DNA of 64,000 nt from Phytophthora quininea (lineage: Eukaryota > Oomycota > Peronosporomycetes > Peronosporales > Peronosporaceae): assembly GCA_011947345.1 (NCBI GenBank), contig JAAVTG010000347.1:95180-159179 (forward strand), given 5' to 3'. Made by a program: the position numbers and the translations under genes. A model generated the notes under the pieces. That model was not told the DNA's origin, did no database searches, and saw only the letters and a list, made by a program, of their open reading frames with translations. Position 1 is the first letter of the stretch. Every line of letters begins with the position of its first letter. Of the stretch, positions 1 to 9,205 are shown in pieces.

Positions 1-411
1 CAGGTCGCAATCATCGCTAACGTGATACACCAGATCAAGTAGCACAAGAACCCCCAGAAGGAATCCGTTCCAGCAGATTCGATGATCAAGCGACGGAACT
101 TGAACAGCGTCCGCACCCAGTTGTCGACCAGCAGGCTGGAGAATACTTAGCGAGGGTGGTTCAGAGAGCAATGACCATTTGACTTACCCGTAGATGGCAG
201 CCAAGGACCCGAGGAGCACCAGAAACAGCCACGTGATCGGAGAATTCGGCAGCTGCTTGCAGAGTCGAAGCGATCGCACGCAAAGCTGCCGCATCGTCAA
301 CTCTACCAGCGGTCGTTCGCCCTTCAGCAGTTTGTCGAAATGCTCGGGCGTCAGTGCTCGGATCCAGACATCTACACAAGGACGCAGATGTATTAGCCGG
401 GATGATCGCAA
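1..411 (-). CDS. CLC-type voltage-gated chloride channel, N-terminal part, cut by the window edge
   Basis: Two exons can be read on the minus strand. Exon 1 (411-188) ends with a hydrophobic helix containing ITWLFLVLLGSLAAIYG. A 52-bp intron (187-136, GTAAGT donor, TTCTCCAG acceptor) joins it in frame to exon 2 (135 down to base 1), which reads LLVDNWVRTLFKFRRLII and then another membrane helix ending WCITLAMIAT. A helix, a short charged stretch with RR, then a second helix is the layout of the first membrane helices of CLC chloride channels and chloride/proton exchangers. The conserved anion-pathway motifs would lie beyond base 1, so the family call rests on this segment only. The first methionine at 411 may not be the true start, because a further upstream exon is possible. 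Confidence 0.6.
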
Positions 412-1409
412 ACAAAGCAGTAGTCATCCGTACCATAGTTTCCCTGCATGCTTGCCATTCTTCACCGACTGGAATGTGATCAGTATCCCGAAGGAAGACC
501 AAAGGTCGGAATGCCAACGGACAAAAGCTGTGGACGGTTGCTTGAAACGATCAAAGGATACAGCAAGTGATGACAGCAATGGGGAAACCAGCGCATGTTC
601 CGGCAGATGCCATGCGAAGAGGATTGTCTTCAACAGCAGACATTTCCGTATCGCTGACCGCTGAGAGACATTAAACCCCGTGCTAAAATTCAAGAGTAGC
701 TGCTGGCAAAGACAGAATTGCGACCAAGACCTTCTCATGCACTTCGGTCAAAATACAGCGCTGGCAACTGCGTTGCCAGCAATGCATTGGCATGCTGTGA
801 CTTGCGTTCTCATGCAATCGACCATCGTCTACTCCACCATCCACTGTGCTGCTTCACAGCGCGGCTGGTGCCTCCAAGCGGATGTGGTCTTGCTGGATGA
901 GTCCGTTGTGACTGAAAGAGCACATGTGCATACAGCGCTGTCTGTGTGAGACCTCCCGGTCGCAGTAACGACGCTCGCCTCGGAGGAGAGCTCGAAGCAG
1001 TGCATGCAGAGTTTGCATGTGCTCGTGGTCAGCCATTTTGGCAACATGTCGAGGGTGGCAGACAAGGCCGTTTCTGACGTGGCCATTTCGAAAGTGCACT
1101 TCCCCTTCAACGGCAGGCCAACAGGTGGCTCAGGATCCTGGGCACGTTGTTCCGCGAGTCGAAAGGCATGGCCCGCTCCTCGTCCTCGTCCAGCATTTGC
1201 GAGGGTGTTAGGAAGTTGGTCATGCCAATGGCTTGCGAAAACGCCACCAACACCGACGCCAGAACCCAGGCACGTTGCTAGATCATGGCCGCCGAGTCGT
1301 GTCGGCAGCAGCACGAAAGAAGTTAACTCGTTAGCCCACAGAATGGCAGCAACCTTGTCAGCCTACCAGATCGAAATGGGTATAACAAAGAATGTTGCTG
1401 CGCTGCTAG
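412..1409. other. Degraded region with a possible kinase-ectodomain relic
   Basis: No intact gene is visible. Roughly 600-860 on the plus strand resembles the N-terminal coding part of the intact TKL kinase gene at about 9,305-9,575. Shared landmarks are a GCAGATG(C/G)CATGCGAA block near 602 and 9,306, then CTGGCAACT near 762 matched by TTGGCAACT near 9,490, and a final CTACTCC or GTACTCC. I estimate about 65-70 percent identity over the best 100 bp by eye. This would be the 5' end of the disrupted kinase copy. On the minus strand at about 880-1,030 a short Cys-rich stretch faintly recalls a FYVE zinc finger, but it needs a frame change and lacks the full cysteine spacing. Confidence 0.3.
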
Positions 1410-4249
1410 TCGGCAGGATCTCTCTCAGTTTTCTTTTACCGTGGACACTCCACGCCAGACTATCTGCCAGGACTCGAAAGCGGCGACTCTGACACCCCAG
1501 ACGCCGCATCACGCTATTGTATCACGGATATAAAAGACCAGTATCCCAGCGTCATGTACAAGTTGACTCAGATTCTTTGCGTGCCCGAACTTCTCCCTCA
1601 AATCAAACGCTTGAGTGTCGTGATGAGGCAGACCCAGCTGGAGGGCTGGCATCTCGCAAACCTCCACGTTCTTCACTGCTGTGAAAGGGGCGACGCGGTT
1701 CTTGAGATCGAGCAGATGACGTTCTACCACTACTGCAGTGCCTTGAAGGCTAATCTCCCACCCATTTGATGTGAAGTACCCAACATTACACGTCACGTGC
1801 TGTCGTAATTGGCCCGGCAGGTCACGAGTACCGACATACAACACTGAGAACATAATTGACGGGTCGCGGATGACGAACGAGATGGCTCGCCTCATATCGG
1901 TCAATGCATTCAATATGATTGCTCTCAACTTTCGTCGCCGTCTTCATCAATACGTGCTGTTCCAGTACGCTCCAGAAGTCAAGTTGCAGCGCACGCATCG
2001 CCAAACCAAGAAGCTTGTGGATAGCTGTTACCGGGTTAGGACGGCGCCAGAGCTCGACGACGAGGGTAACCCGAATGGCAACGTGGTCAAGATGTGGACC
2101 GAATGGAAATCAACTGTAGATTCCCTCGAGCTTGAGCTGCGCCAATCAATCGGTACCGTTCCATGGCGATGGCAGATTCGTAAACACAGTGCGCAATTTG
2201 TGCGCAAGTCGCAGGATACGCTCGTTTTCATGGAGAAATTCGTTGATAGTCACCCAAAGCCGAAAGGCGCCAAGTTGTACTCAATATTACCAGTACCTCA
2301 AACTTACCAGACGATCTACATCATGTTGAATGCGACCATTCTTTACGGCTTGTTCGCTCGGGTCTTTGATGAGCCAAAAATACAAGTGGTTTTGGGAAGC
2401 GAGCTGAACATGGCTCGTGCAAGGGAAAAGAGAGTTGGTCATCTCCCGTTTTCTGAAAGAGCGTTCCAGGAGAACAAGTATCTCGTAATGCGAGCTGTGT
2501 TCGGCGTTGCTCAGCTTGAGACAGAGAAGCGATACTTTGTGTAGGAAGTAAACACGAACAGCTATGCAGTCTCAGTGACAACGAAGCGCTCGGTGACGAT
2601 GCTGTCGGTAGTGGTGGTTCCGAGGAAGGCTAAAAAAGGGGATGAATGATGGCGCTGCTGATCCCAGGTAGCCGACACCATCAATACTCGAGTAGCTGAC
2701 GCCAAGAGACGAGTTCGGCAAGGAGTTATTCAAGCTCGGATCCGACTACACCCCAAAGTACTCAATGCCGTCGACCCAGGAATGCGGAATTTGGTCACGG
2801 CGGTGACGGTTGGATGGCTGTGCAATCGCAAACATCGATAGCATGACAGGAGGACACTTCGGCGGCGACGCAGACGGTGACGCAATAACTTCCACGAAAG
2901 ATCCACCCAAATATCCACTCGCGAATACCGACACATGGCCCGCACTGAACGCCATTTAACCTACTGCGAAAACCTGAAAAAGCGCGAGCCCTGGTATGCG
3001 GGCATCCTGCGCCCCATGCCCTCATTTAAGACGACCAGCTACAAGACTTACTTCTCCAGCTTGCAGTTCGTATGGGCTTAATTACGTTTCTAGCTCGCGT
3101 TCTTCGCGAAGAATGCGTTTCTCAAGTAGATATTCACGCGAGACTGCGCGAAGATGAAGCCGTGGACGCGTTGGCTGCTCGACTCGTGCCAAAACCAAGC
3201 AAGCAAGTCTGCGTCGCCTGTGGTATAGTGATTTGCGTGGGAAGTGGGAACAAGTCGTCAGCCATCGCGCTGCGCTGCATATTTCACTGCACATTTGTAT
3301 GGAATGTAGCAAGGATAGGATTTACATAAGCCCGAATGGGAACTACGTATACAGAACAGAATTCCCCTCAAGCACACAAGGGCCAGGTGCGGAATCGGAA
3401 TCGTCTTCGGTACGTTGCGTCTGATTCCGCCCGTTTGAGCGGGTTATATCTGTCGATCAACACGTTTATCCGTGAGAACAGTGCTCCACCAAGCCAAGCG
3501 TTTTGTGGCAAGGTTGAGTGTGTATAGCGTGGCGGCTGAATTGCCAGCGCTTGTATTTGAGGTCCCCCGCTACTCTAAAGTTCACCGCAGGCTGAGACCT
3601 CAGTAGACTCGCAGTCGGCCTTAACGACGTTAGACCCTTCTGCTGTTGGGCCAGCGAGGTTTGGCACGCTAGATAGCTCGTGCTAGCGGCGTCAGTTTAC
3701 TTGGGAAGTTTGCGTGGATAGATCACAAGACCAGTCAGTCCCGGTGCTAGGGCTGAACGTGGGTCCTCAGATTTGAGCCTTAACTCTCGTTAACCTTCCT
3801 GATTGACTTATTGTTGTGGGTGGAGTTTATTCGTACTGCCAACGAGTTTTCACGTGGAGTTCTATACCACACGCCTATGGCGACTGGGGTCGGCGAGATG
3901 GCATTAAGGAGCATCCCACGGGCCCGGTCAAAGCATTTGTCAAGACGCTCGAGAAACAGGCGACCGTGCTGCCAATGGACGAATACCGTACCAGCATCAC
4001 GTGCTCTTGCTGCCACCAGTGCCTCAAGCAAGCCAGACTGTTCACGAAAGTCAAGCGGGGGAGGACGAAGAAGACTTTCGGGCGAAAGCAAACTCGTTAT
4101 AGAAGGAGGCGAAGGAGATCGTGATCGAGTGCACTAGGAACGTCTTGCGCTGTGTAAATAGCCGGTGCTTCGTCAACTACTGGGATCGAGACGTTAATGC
4201 CGCGAGGAACATGGTGGAACTTCTACGCAGTGGGCTGAAGGGCAAGTAA
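1410..4249 (+). pseudogene. Fanzor (eukaryotic TnpB homologue) RNA-guided nuclease, decayed and interrupted
   Basis: The reading frame can be followed as 1410-1770 (frame 3), 1771-3078 (frame 1), 3072-4118 (frame 3) and 4121-4249 (frame 2). The N-terminal helical part includes LEGWHLANLHVLHC. The RuvC-I motif reads AVDPGMRNLVTAV at 2767-2805, and a conserved block with KKREPWYAGILRPMPSFK follows. Next comes AYGDWGRRDGIKEH (from 3216, interrupted, resuming at 3876), then the zinc ribbon CSCC near 3,999, its partner C-x4-C near 4,150, and the RuvC-III motif DRDVNAARNM at 4185-4214. In the family these form the RuvC nuclease core guided by an omega-RNA encoded near the 3' end. The gene is dead: frame 1 alone carries in-frame stops at 2542, 2645, about 2654, 2836 and 2878, and a 653-bp element sits inside. 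Without that element the coding length is about 720 codons, normal for Fanzor1. I could not locate outer transposon ends. Confidence 0.85.
3219..3871. mobile_element. 653-bp MITE-like inverted-repeat element inside the Fanzor gene
   Basis: The element begins TGTGGTATAG and ends CTATACCACA, a perfect 10-bp terminal inverted repeat. It is flanked by the 4-bp direct repeat CGCC (3215-3218 and 3872-3875). Removing the element and one CGCC copy restores VCVAYGDW, exactly the residues expected at that place in the Fanzor core. That independently confirms both ends. No protein domain is visible inside, so it is a non-autonomous element. The 4-bp duplication is not enough to name a superfamily. Confidence 0.8.
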
Positions 4250-4379
4250 GGTGCAAGGCGGCTCTGAGCATTCAGGCGCGAAAAATGACACATGAAAGAC
4301 TGAAACAGTGGTGATCGGAAAGCCTTGCAGCGTACGCGGTGCAGGATTTGCGTCGCCAGCCACACCAGGATACATTAAG

Positions 4380-5060
4380 CTGGTTGCTGCGGCGTTGGGT
4401 TGGTTATTTGGTTGTGTGCGTCCAAGAGAAGCCCCCCACACACACACACCACTCAATGCCCTCCCGAGCGTGTTGACGTCGAAGGAGACGAAATCAAAGC
4501 TGGTTACTCTATCGTATTGGAGACATCTGAACGGGGACGATGGCGAAAGTCCATCTTCAAAGGCAATCCAGCTTGCCATTCCGAGCCGGTAGTGTGCTTT
4601 GAGAGGACGAAGTCATCCTGGCTGCAAGAGTTCCTCGTCTAAAGTGCTGTTCCAAGAGCTCATCAGCCGCGATGGGTTCGCCGAAGTGTACAAGGGGACC
4701 TTCAACAACCAACTGATCAGCGTTAAACGGCTCAGTCTCGAGCGACAACAGGACCCTGCGAGTGTCGAGGATTTCTGCGCCGAAGTCAAGATGATGGCGG
4801 AAATGGACCACCCTCGCATCGTCCAGTTCATTGGCGTGGCGTGGCAATCTCGCTCCGATCTGTGCGCAGTCTCCGAGTATTTGGATGGCGGCGACTTGAG
4901 GACTCTCCTGGACCAGTTGGCAGAATCGAGACATCCCGAAGGCTTCGACTACGACAAGGTGAAGATCGCGCTTCACGTGGCCCACGCTTTGACCTACTTG
5001 CACTCGCTGACGCCGCCGGTGATGCATCGGAATTTGAGGTCGGCGAACATTGTGCTGAGC
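4380..5060 (+). pseudogene. TKL receptor-like kinase copy 1, 5' kinase half
   Basis: This is the transmembrane/juxtamembrane segment and N-lobe of a kinase whose intact twin ends at 11,239. From about 4,380 to 4,640 it is clearly related to the twin's membrane helix and juxtamembrane region (for example EIKAGYSIVLET against EITAGYSMVSET) but strongly diverged and frame-broken, with a short CA-repeat at 4438-4450. From about 4,644 to 5,060 it matches the twin with at most one difference seen. It contains the degenerate glycine loop SRDGFAEVYKG, the VAIK-like ISVKRL lysine, and the HRN catalytic loop. It stops mid-sentence at NIVLS, where a transposon of about 3.7 kb is inserted. The other half resumes at 8,787. 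Confidence 0.85.
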
Positions 5061-5164
5061 CAGGGATCGGGAAAAACATTGGCACTGCAAAAATTGTTCT
5101 TCACAATATTGATTGTGGCGACCTCGACCAATATTGTCAGAATCGCGAGGGCAACTAGCAACTT

Positions 5165-6340
5165 CTACTCGTAGCTGTCGTGCTCTTCCGTCTCTGTTTC
5201 GCTATCTTCACAAGCTTCCCGCACTGCTTTCGAAATGATTTCGTTCGTAACAAGATCCCAGTAAATCCTCAAGTAGAGGATTGACTCGAGCGTCTCCGCA
5301 CTCATTCGCTTCCGTATATATCCAAGCATGTACTTCACTGCAGAGAACAGTCGTTCCACCTCGACGGAGGTAGCTGGAAGCCAAGCCAAATCGATGTATT
5401 TCGAGCGGCCTTCCTCTCTGGACTTGGATCTCTCTTCAATAGCTACTTTGACTTCCCCAGGTGATCTGCGGCGTCTGATGGTAGGCGCGACTGCTGCCTC
5501 GTTTCGCCGTAACACCACTCGGACTTGCAGGCCTTGGTGAACGAACACTAGAGGCTTTGGTGCGCTTCTTCTTTGAAGTGCCTGGGCGGGTCGATTCAGA
5601 TTTTCTGTGCTTGTGCTTGATGCTGGGCTCTGTGGAGACACAAGCGATACCAGAATTAATCCGATTCCTCTCCTGTGGAGAGCAAAAGCCGATGGATAGT
5701 GCTGGTTTCTTCTGGAGGCTTGGGGAGCAAACGCCGAGCTGATCGACATCGTTGGTAGAACAGGCTTGGGCGGAGTGACTCGAGACGAGACTGCCTACGA
5801 TAGTAGCGTGGTTAGCGGAGGGGTTCGATGCGGGGCTGTCGTGGAGGTTGAACAACGGCAGTGTGCGTTCAAAAGTGTGAGCTGGAGCGCGCCGTGGTCT
5901 AGCAAAAACCTCGCTCGTGCTCTCCCACTTCCTCGTACCTCGAGACCGCAGACGTGGTTATTAATGCTTCTGCCAACTCGTCGAACAAGACCGCATAGCA
6001 CTTCAACGAGAAGATACACAATTAGATCGATGCATTGCAATTGTTTTCCCAGGAAATTGACATTGTTCCAATATTGATTGTGTCGAGCGTCTCGACAACA
6101 ATCCATATACAATGACTTGTGTCGAGCTCCCGTAACCTGAAGTGGTAACGGTGAAGTAAAGGAATGTGATTGGATAAAATGTCTGCCTTTGGCCGTCTCC
6201 TTCAGAATTCGACACGCCAGACACGCTGCACTTGAAGGAGTTGCCGTCGACCGCCGGCGGGTGTGCGCCGCCAAGATCGCTGTCAGCACTAATATCGCGC
6301 CCCAAGAAGCCCAAAGGGTGACCAAGAATCTCCCGGCCGC
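5165..6340 (-). pseudogene. hAT transposase remnant with C-terminal dimerisation domain
   Basis: The last part (5749-5165) is open and contains WLPATSVEVERLFSAVKYM, followed by a helix with KRMSAETLESILYLRIYW. This is the hallmark of the hAT C-terminal dimerisation region at the end of the transposase. Upstream, towards 6,340, only broken frames are seen, with possible cysteines of a BED finger, but the central DDE catalytic residues cannot be traced. It lies just inside the left inverted repeat, pointing to it, as the 3' end of a hAT transposase should. It probably could not move the element by itself, so mobilisation in trans is likely. Confidence 0.7.
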
Positions 6341-6479
6341 GGATGGCGCGAAGATGACGGCGAGAAGTCACCACCACCCGGCAGGGTGGCCAGCAGGCTG
6401 TCGTTTTGTGTCGGTACATGAGGTGTGCTGAGCTAGCATGGTAAACACGATAGCAGTGGACGTATTGACGATTATGTTG

Positions 6480-8561
6480 AGATATATGCTAACTTCGTGC
6501 TGCTGCTTTTTTCGTTTTCTATTGCGAAAGGGAACTGAGCGTGCCTCTGGGTTAGTGTCATGAATGGCTTCTCGAATCCGGCGCAAGGTCGTGACAGCTC
6601 TCTCAGAGCGCTGTTTGTGCGGGTGCTTTGGGGGCTTCAACAGCACTTTTGCCATTCCCTGATAATAAAGGCTGTCGACCTGCTCCTGATTTGTAGGCCG
6701 ATGCATCTCGATGTCGTCTGAAGCTTCGATGCCGACAGAGATATGGCGCACAAGAACGGACCACTCGGAAAACATCTTGCGGTTAGACGCAGAGAAATCA
6801 CAGGTGTGCAATGTTCGAAATGGAGGATATCCCGCTGCTTGGTTGCCTAGCCACCACAGACGCCACACACCCAGCGCGTCAAGTTGCGGAAATTTGAACT
6901 GCTCTGGCATCTTATGGAACCGACCGTCGGATGGCCAGTAATGGACACTACTTTGACGGCTTTGAGGGAGTTAGACTCCATTGCCGAGTTCTGCCTTTGC
7001 CACAGCCCTGCCTCCTGGAGCAGCGACCGGATTGTAGTGCCAAGAGCATCTCGCGTGATGCTACCATGCCCAATGCATCTCTCCTCTAAAAGCTTGTCGA
7101 ATCCATCCAACAGCACGTCAGGTAGACGCTGTAGAGCTGTGCGTGTCTGCGAGTGCTGCTGTAGCAGCTCGATATGTGGTGGAATCCCGTGGGTCGTATC
7201 CACGAGTTTGGTGTCATACTAAGAAGGCTTTGCAGCTTCTCGATGACCCCTTCACCTCGGAATACATACGAAGAGAGCAGTGGATGGCTTTGAGATACAT
7301 GGCGGCGAACGTGTCCCGCGTGTTGCACAATTGATGCCAAACAGAGATGCAATATGGGGGCAAGGTGGGCATCGGTTTTCATGCTCGGGAACATCTTCGC
7401 AATGCTGTCTAGCACGAATTCGTCTGAGGGTCCTTGAAGTGTGGTGGTAGCGACGCGAACCGTGAGCTGTTCTGAGGCATGGCGGCGACGACGCGCCCCA
7501 GATACTGATCGCCGGCTGCTTCATAGCGAAAATAGCGATCTTGGACGCCGCCTAAGGACCAGCCGCAACGCAAGCACACGCTGACGATCGACGGACTGAC
7601 CGTGCTGCCACTGCTGGCATAGGTAGCCACTCCCTTCCTGATGGAATGCGTCCCGTAAACCTTTTGCCCAGTGATTTCTTCCAACATTTTGCCAAGCACC
7701 TTGCAAAAGCGAGACTTTTGGTTCGAGCCAGGGAAAAGTTTGCCTGTCGTGAGAGTTGAGTTTGATGCTAGATAAATCCCGAGCGCGAGTACCCAACAGC
7801 ATGACGGCTGAGTGGGGTTGGCGTAAATATGACGAGGATCCTTGGGGCCACTTCCCTCTTGGTTTGTTTTTGTTTTGTGCAGCACACATCCAACACTGTC
7901 ATCCGCGCTGTGTAAATGCGAGAGGTGCAGCGTTTCCACCGACTTGGAACGACACATTAGGTTCCATTGCGACAGCAAGAAGAGGTGAGCAAATCCATTG
8001 TCATCAAGTGACAAAGTGCGCCCCGCCAATTGCGTGTACAGGGAAAATGTCAGCGGTTCTTTTCCAGACTTGCGTTCACATCCAGCTTGATCATTGTCTG
8101 CTTCTACTCGTTTAAGCCCTCTGAAAAATGTTTTGAGGTCGTCCAGATATTCTGGGGCAGATCCAACCGCTTCCGCCGGTAAACGTCCTTCAAAGCACTT
8201 CGATACCCACTCAGTGTGGATACCTTGATGGCGCCACCGTTCATCTTATGTAGTAGAAATGCTTCAAAATGGGTAGGCGTAAATACAGACACGTTAATAC
8301 TACCATCATCTTCAAAAAAGAAGCTGGCAATTCTTGAGTTTCTCGAATCCATTTGCTAATGCCGTTGATATAGCTGCGGTAGGCCTTCTTGGTACTGAAA
8401 GCGGTGCAAGCTCCTCGAACTTGGTCAGCATTGAGGTGACCAGGCACCGGCGTCGCCAGCGAAGCATCAGTTCTTGTAGGTCGCCCTGGAGAAGTGGAGG
8501 AGTCGTCGCGGTTGGCCATACGGACGGAGGGGAGGGAGGGGGTCTTGGACTGAGACAACAT
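6480..8561 (-). pseudogene. Crypton-type tyrosine recombinase with GCR1-like C-terminal DNA-binding domain
   Basis: The gene starts at ATG 8561 and runs leftwards. An N-terminal SAM-like region (8561-8104; STKKAYRSYINGISKWI) leads to a catalytic domain (about 8090-7409). There CRSKSVETL carries the first arginine, THSIRKGVATYASSG gives the H-x-x-R pair, and DQYLGR the likely nucleophilic tyrosine. A middle region (about 7440-6900) is followed by LDALGVWRLWWLGN and YPPFRTL (about 6890-6800), the GCR1-type C-terminal domain typical of oomycete Cryptons, and a basic tail near 6,530. Frame changes occur near 8,314 (A6 run), 8,100, 7,420 and about 7,200 and 6,900. The catalytic residues are all still readable, so decay is slight, or partly due to sequence indels. 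Confidence 0.8.
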
Positions 8562-8786
8562 TGTTTTTACAGTAATTTAAGCCAATCAAAGTCAAAATAT
8601 TATTGTAACGAGCTTGGCTTACGTTTTCTTGTTAAATCTTGTTGACGGGGTTGCAGTTTGATTGGCTTACTAGCTGCCACTGACAAAATTTATTTTGTGA
8701 AATCATAGTGGATTTTGGTTACGCAGGCATGTATTTACTTATAGTGGTGTTACCAGAGTTGGAGAATGGATATTGTCCGATGCCTG

Positions 8787-9197
8787 GTGCTGAGCTCGGA
8801 TTGGGACGCTAAACTGACGGACTTTGGTGTGTCTGGGAGGCAATTGGACTGTACGATGAATGCTGGTGTGGGCTCGGCGTTTTGGACGGCTCCGGAGGTG
8901 GTGTCTGGTCACCGCTACAGTGACAAGGCTGACGTGTATTCGTTTGGCGTTGTGCTGTCGGAGTTAGATGTTCATCTCCTGCCGTACTCGCTCGCCCAGG
9001 CCCGAGACAGCTCGTTGAGCAAAATGTCGGACACGATTATGCTGCAGCAGGTCGCCGCGGGCAAGCTACAAGTCGATTTCTCGTCGGGCGGGTCTGGATC
9101 GGTGAGAGAGCTCGGACTGGCATGCGTCTTGGTGGACCCGACCCAACGACCGACGTCGGCGGAATTGTTGTACAAACTCCACACCGTCCTCAACTGA
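8787..9197 (+). pseudogene. TKL kinase copy 1, 3' kinase half
   Basis: This continues kinase copy 1 after the hAT insertion. It holds the DFG motif (LTDFGVSG), the APE-type motif (FWTAPEVVSG), the DVYSFGVVLSE helix and the C-lobe ending KLHTVLN. I see no differences from the intact copy at 10,800-11,206. After that the sequences part: here a TGA stop follows N directly, whereas the intact copy has ten more residues. The 3' end of this copy runs straight into the 5' part of the intact gene, a head-to-tail tandem arrangement. Confidence 0.9.
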
Positions 9198-9205
9198 GGG
9201 GTGAG

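Larger units (their letters stand above)
5061..8786. mobile_element. hAT-ended composite transposon carrying a Crypton recombinase, inserted in kinase copy 1
   Basis: The left end is CAGGGATCGG (from 5061). The right end is CCGATGCCTG (to 8786), whose reverse complement is CAGGCATCGG, so 9 of 10 bases match. CAGGG-type ends are typical of hAT elements. The host sequence GTGCTGAGC is present on both sides (5052-5060 and 8787-8795), giving an 8-9 bp target duplication as expected for hAT. Deleting the element plus one repeat restores the intact kinase sequence of the copy at 10,800. Inside, read on the minus strand, lie a Crypton-type tyrosine recombinase gene (8561 to about 6480) and a degraded hAT transposase (about 6340-5165). 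Because the flanking kinase DNA still matches its twin almost perfectly, insertion was recent even though the cargo genes are frame-broken. Confidence 0.85.

Noticed and set aside
829..1100. Minus-strand Cys-rich stretch resembling a FYVE zinc finger
   Set aside because: It needs a frame change, and the second half lacks the FYVE cysteine spacing (C-x2-C-G). Too weak to call, though FYVE relics are common in oomycetes.
6480..8561. Reading the tyrosine recombinase as a bacterial or phage integrase
   Set aside because: The GCR1-type C-terminal domain (LDALGVWRLWWLGN) and eukaryotic setting identify a Crypton.
9122..9205. ATG 9122 as the start of the intact kinase gene
   Set aside because: It lies inside the kinase C-lobe of copy 1 in another frame, so the long frame extends there by chance.
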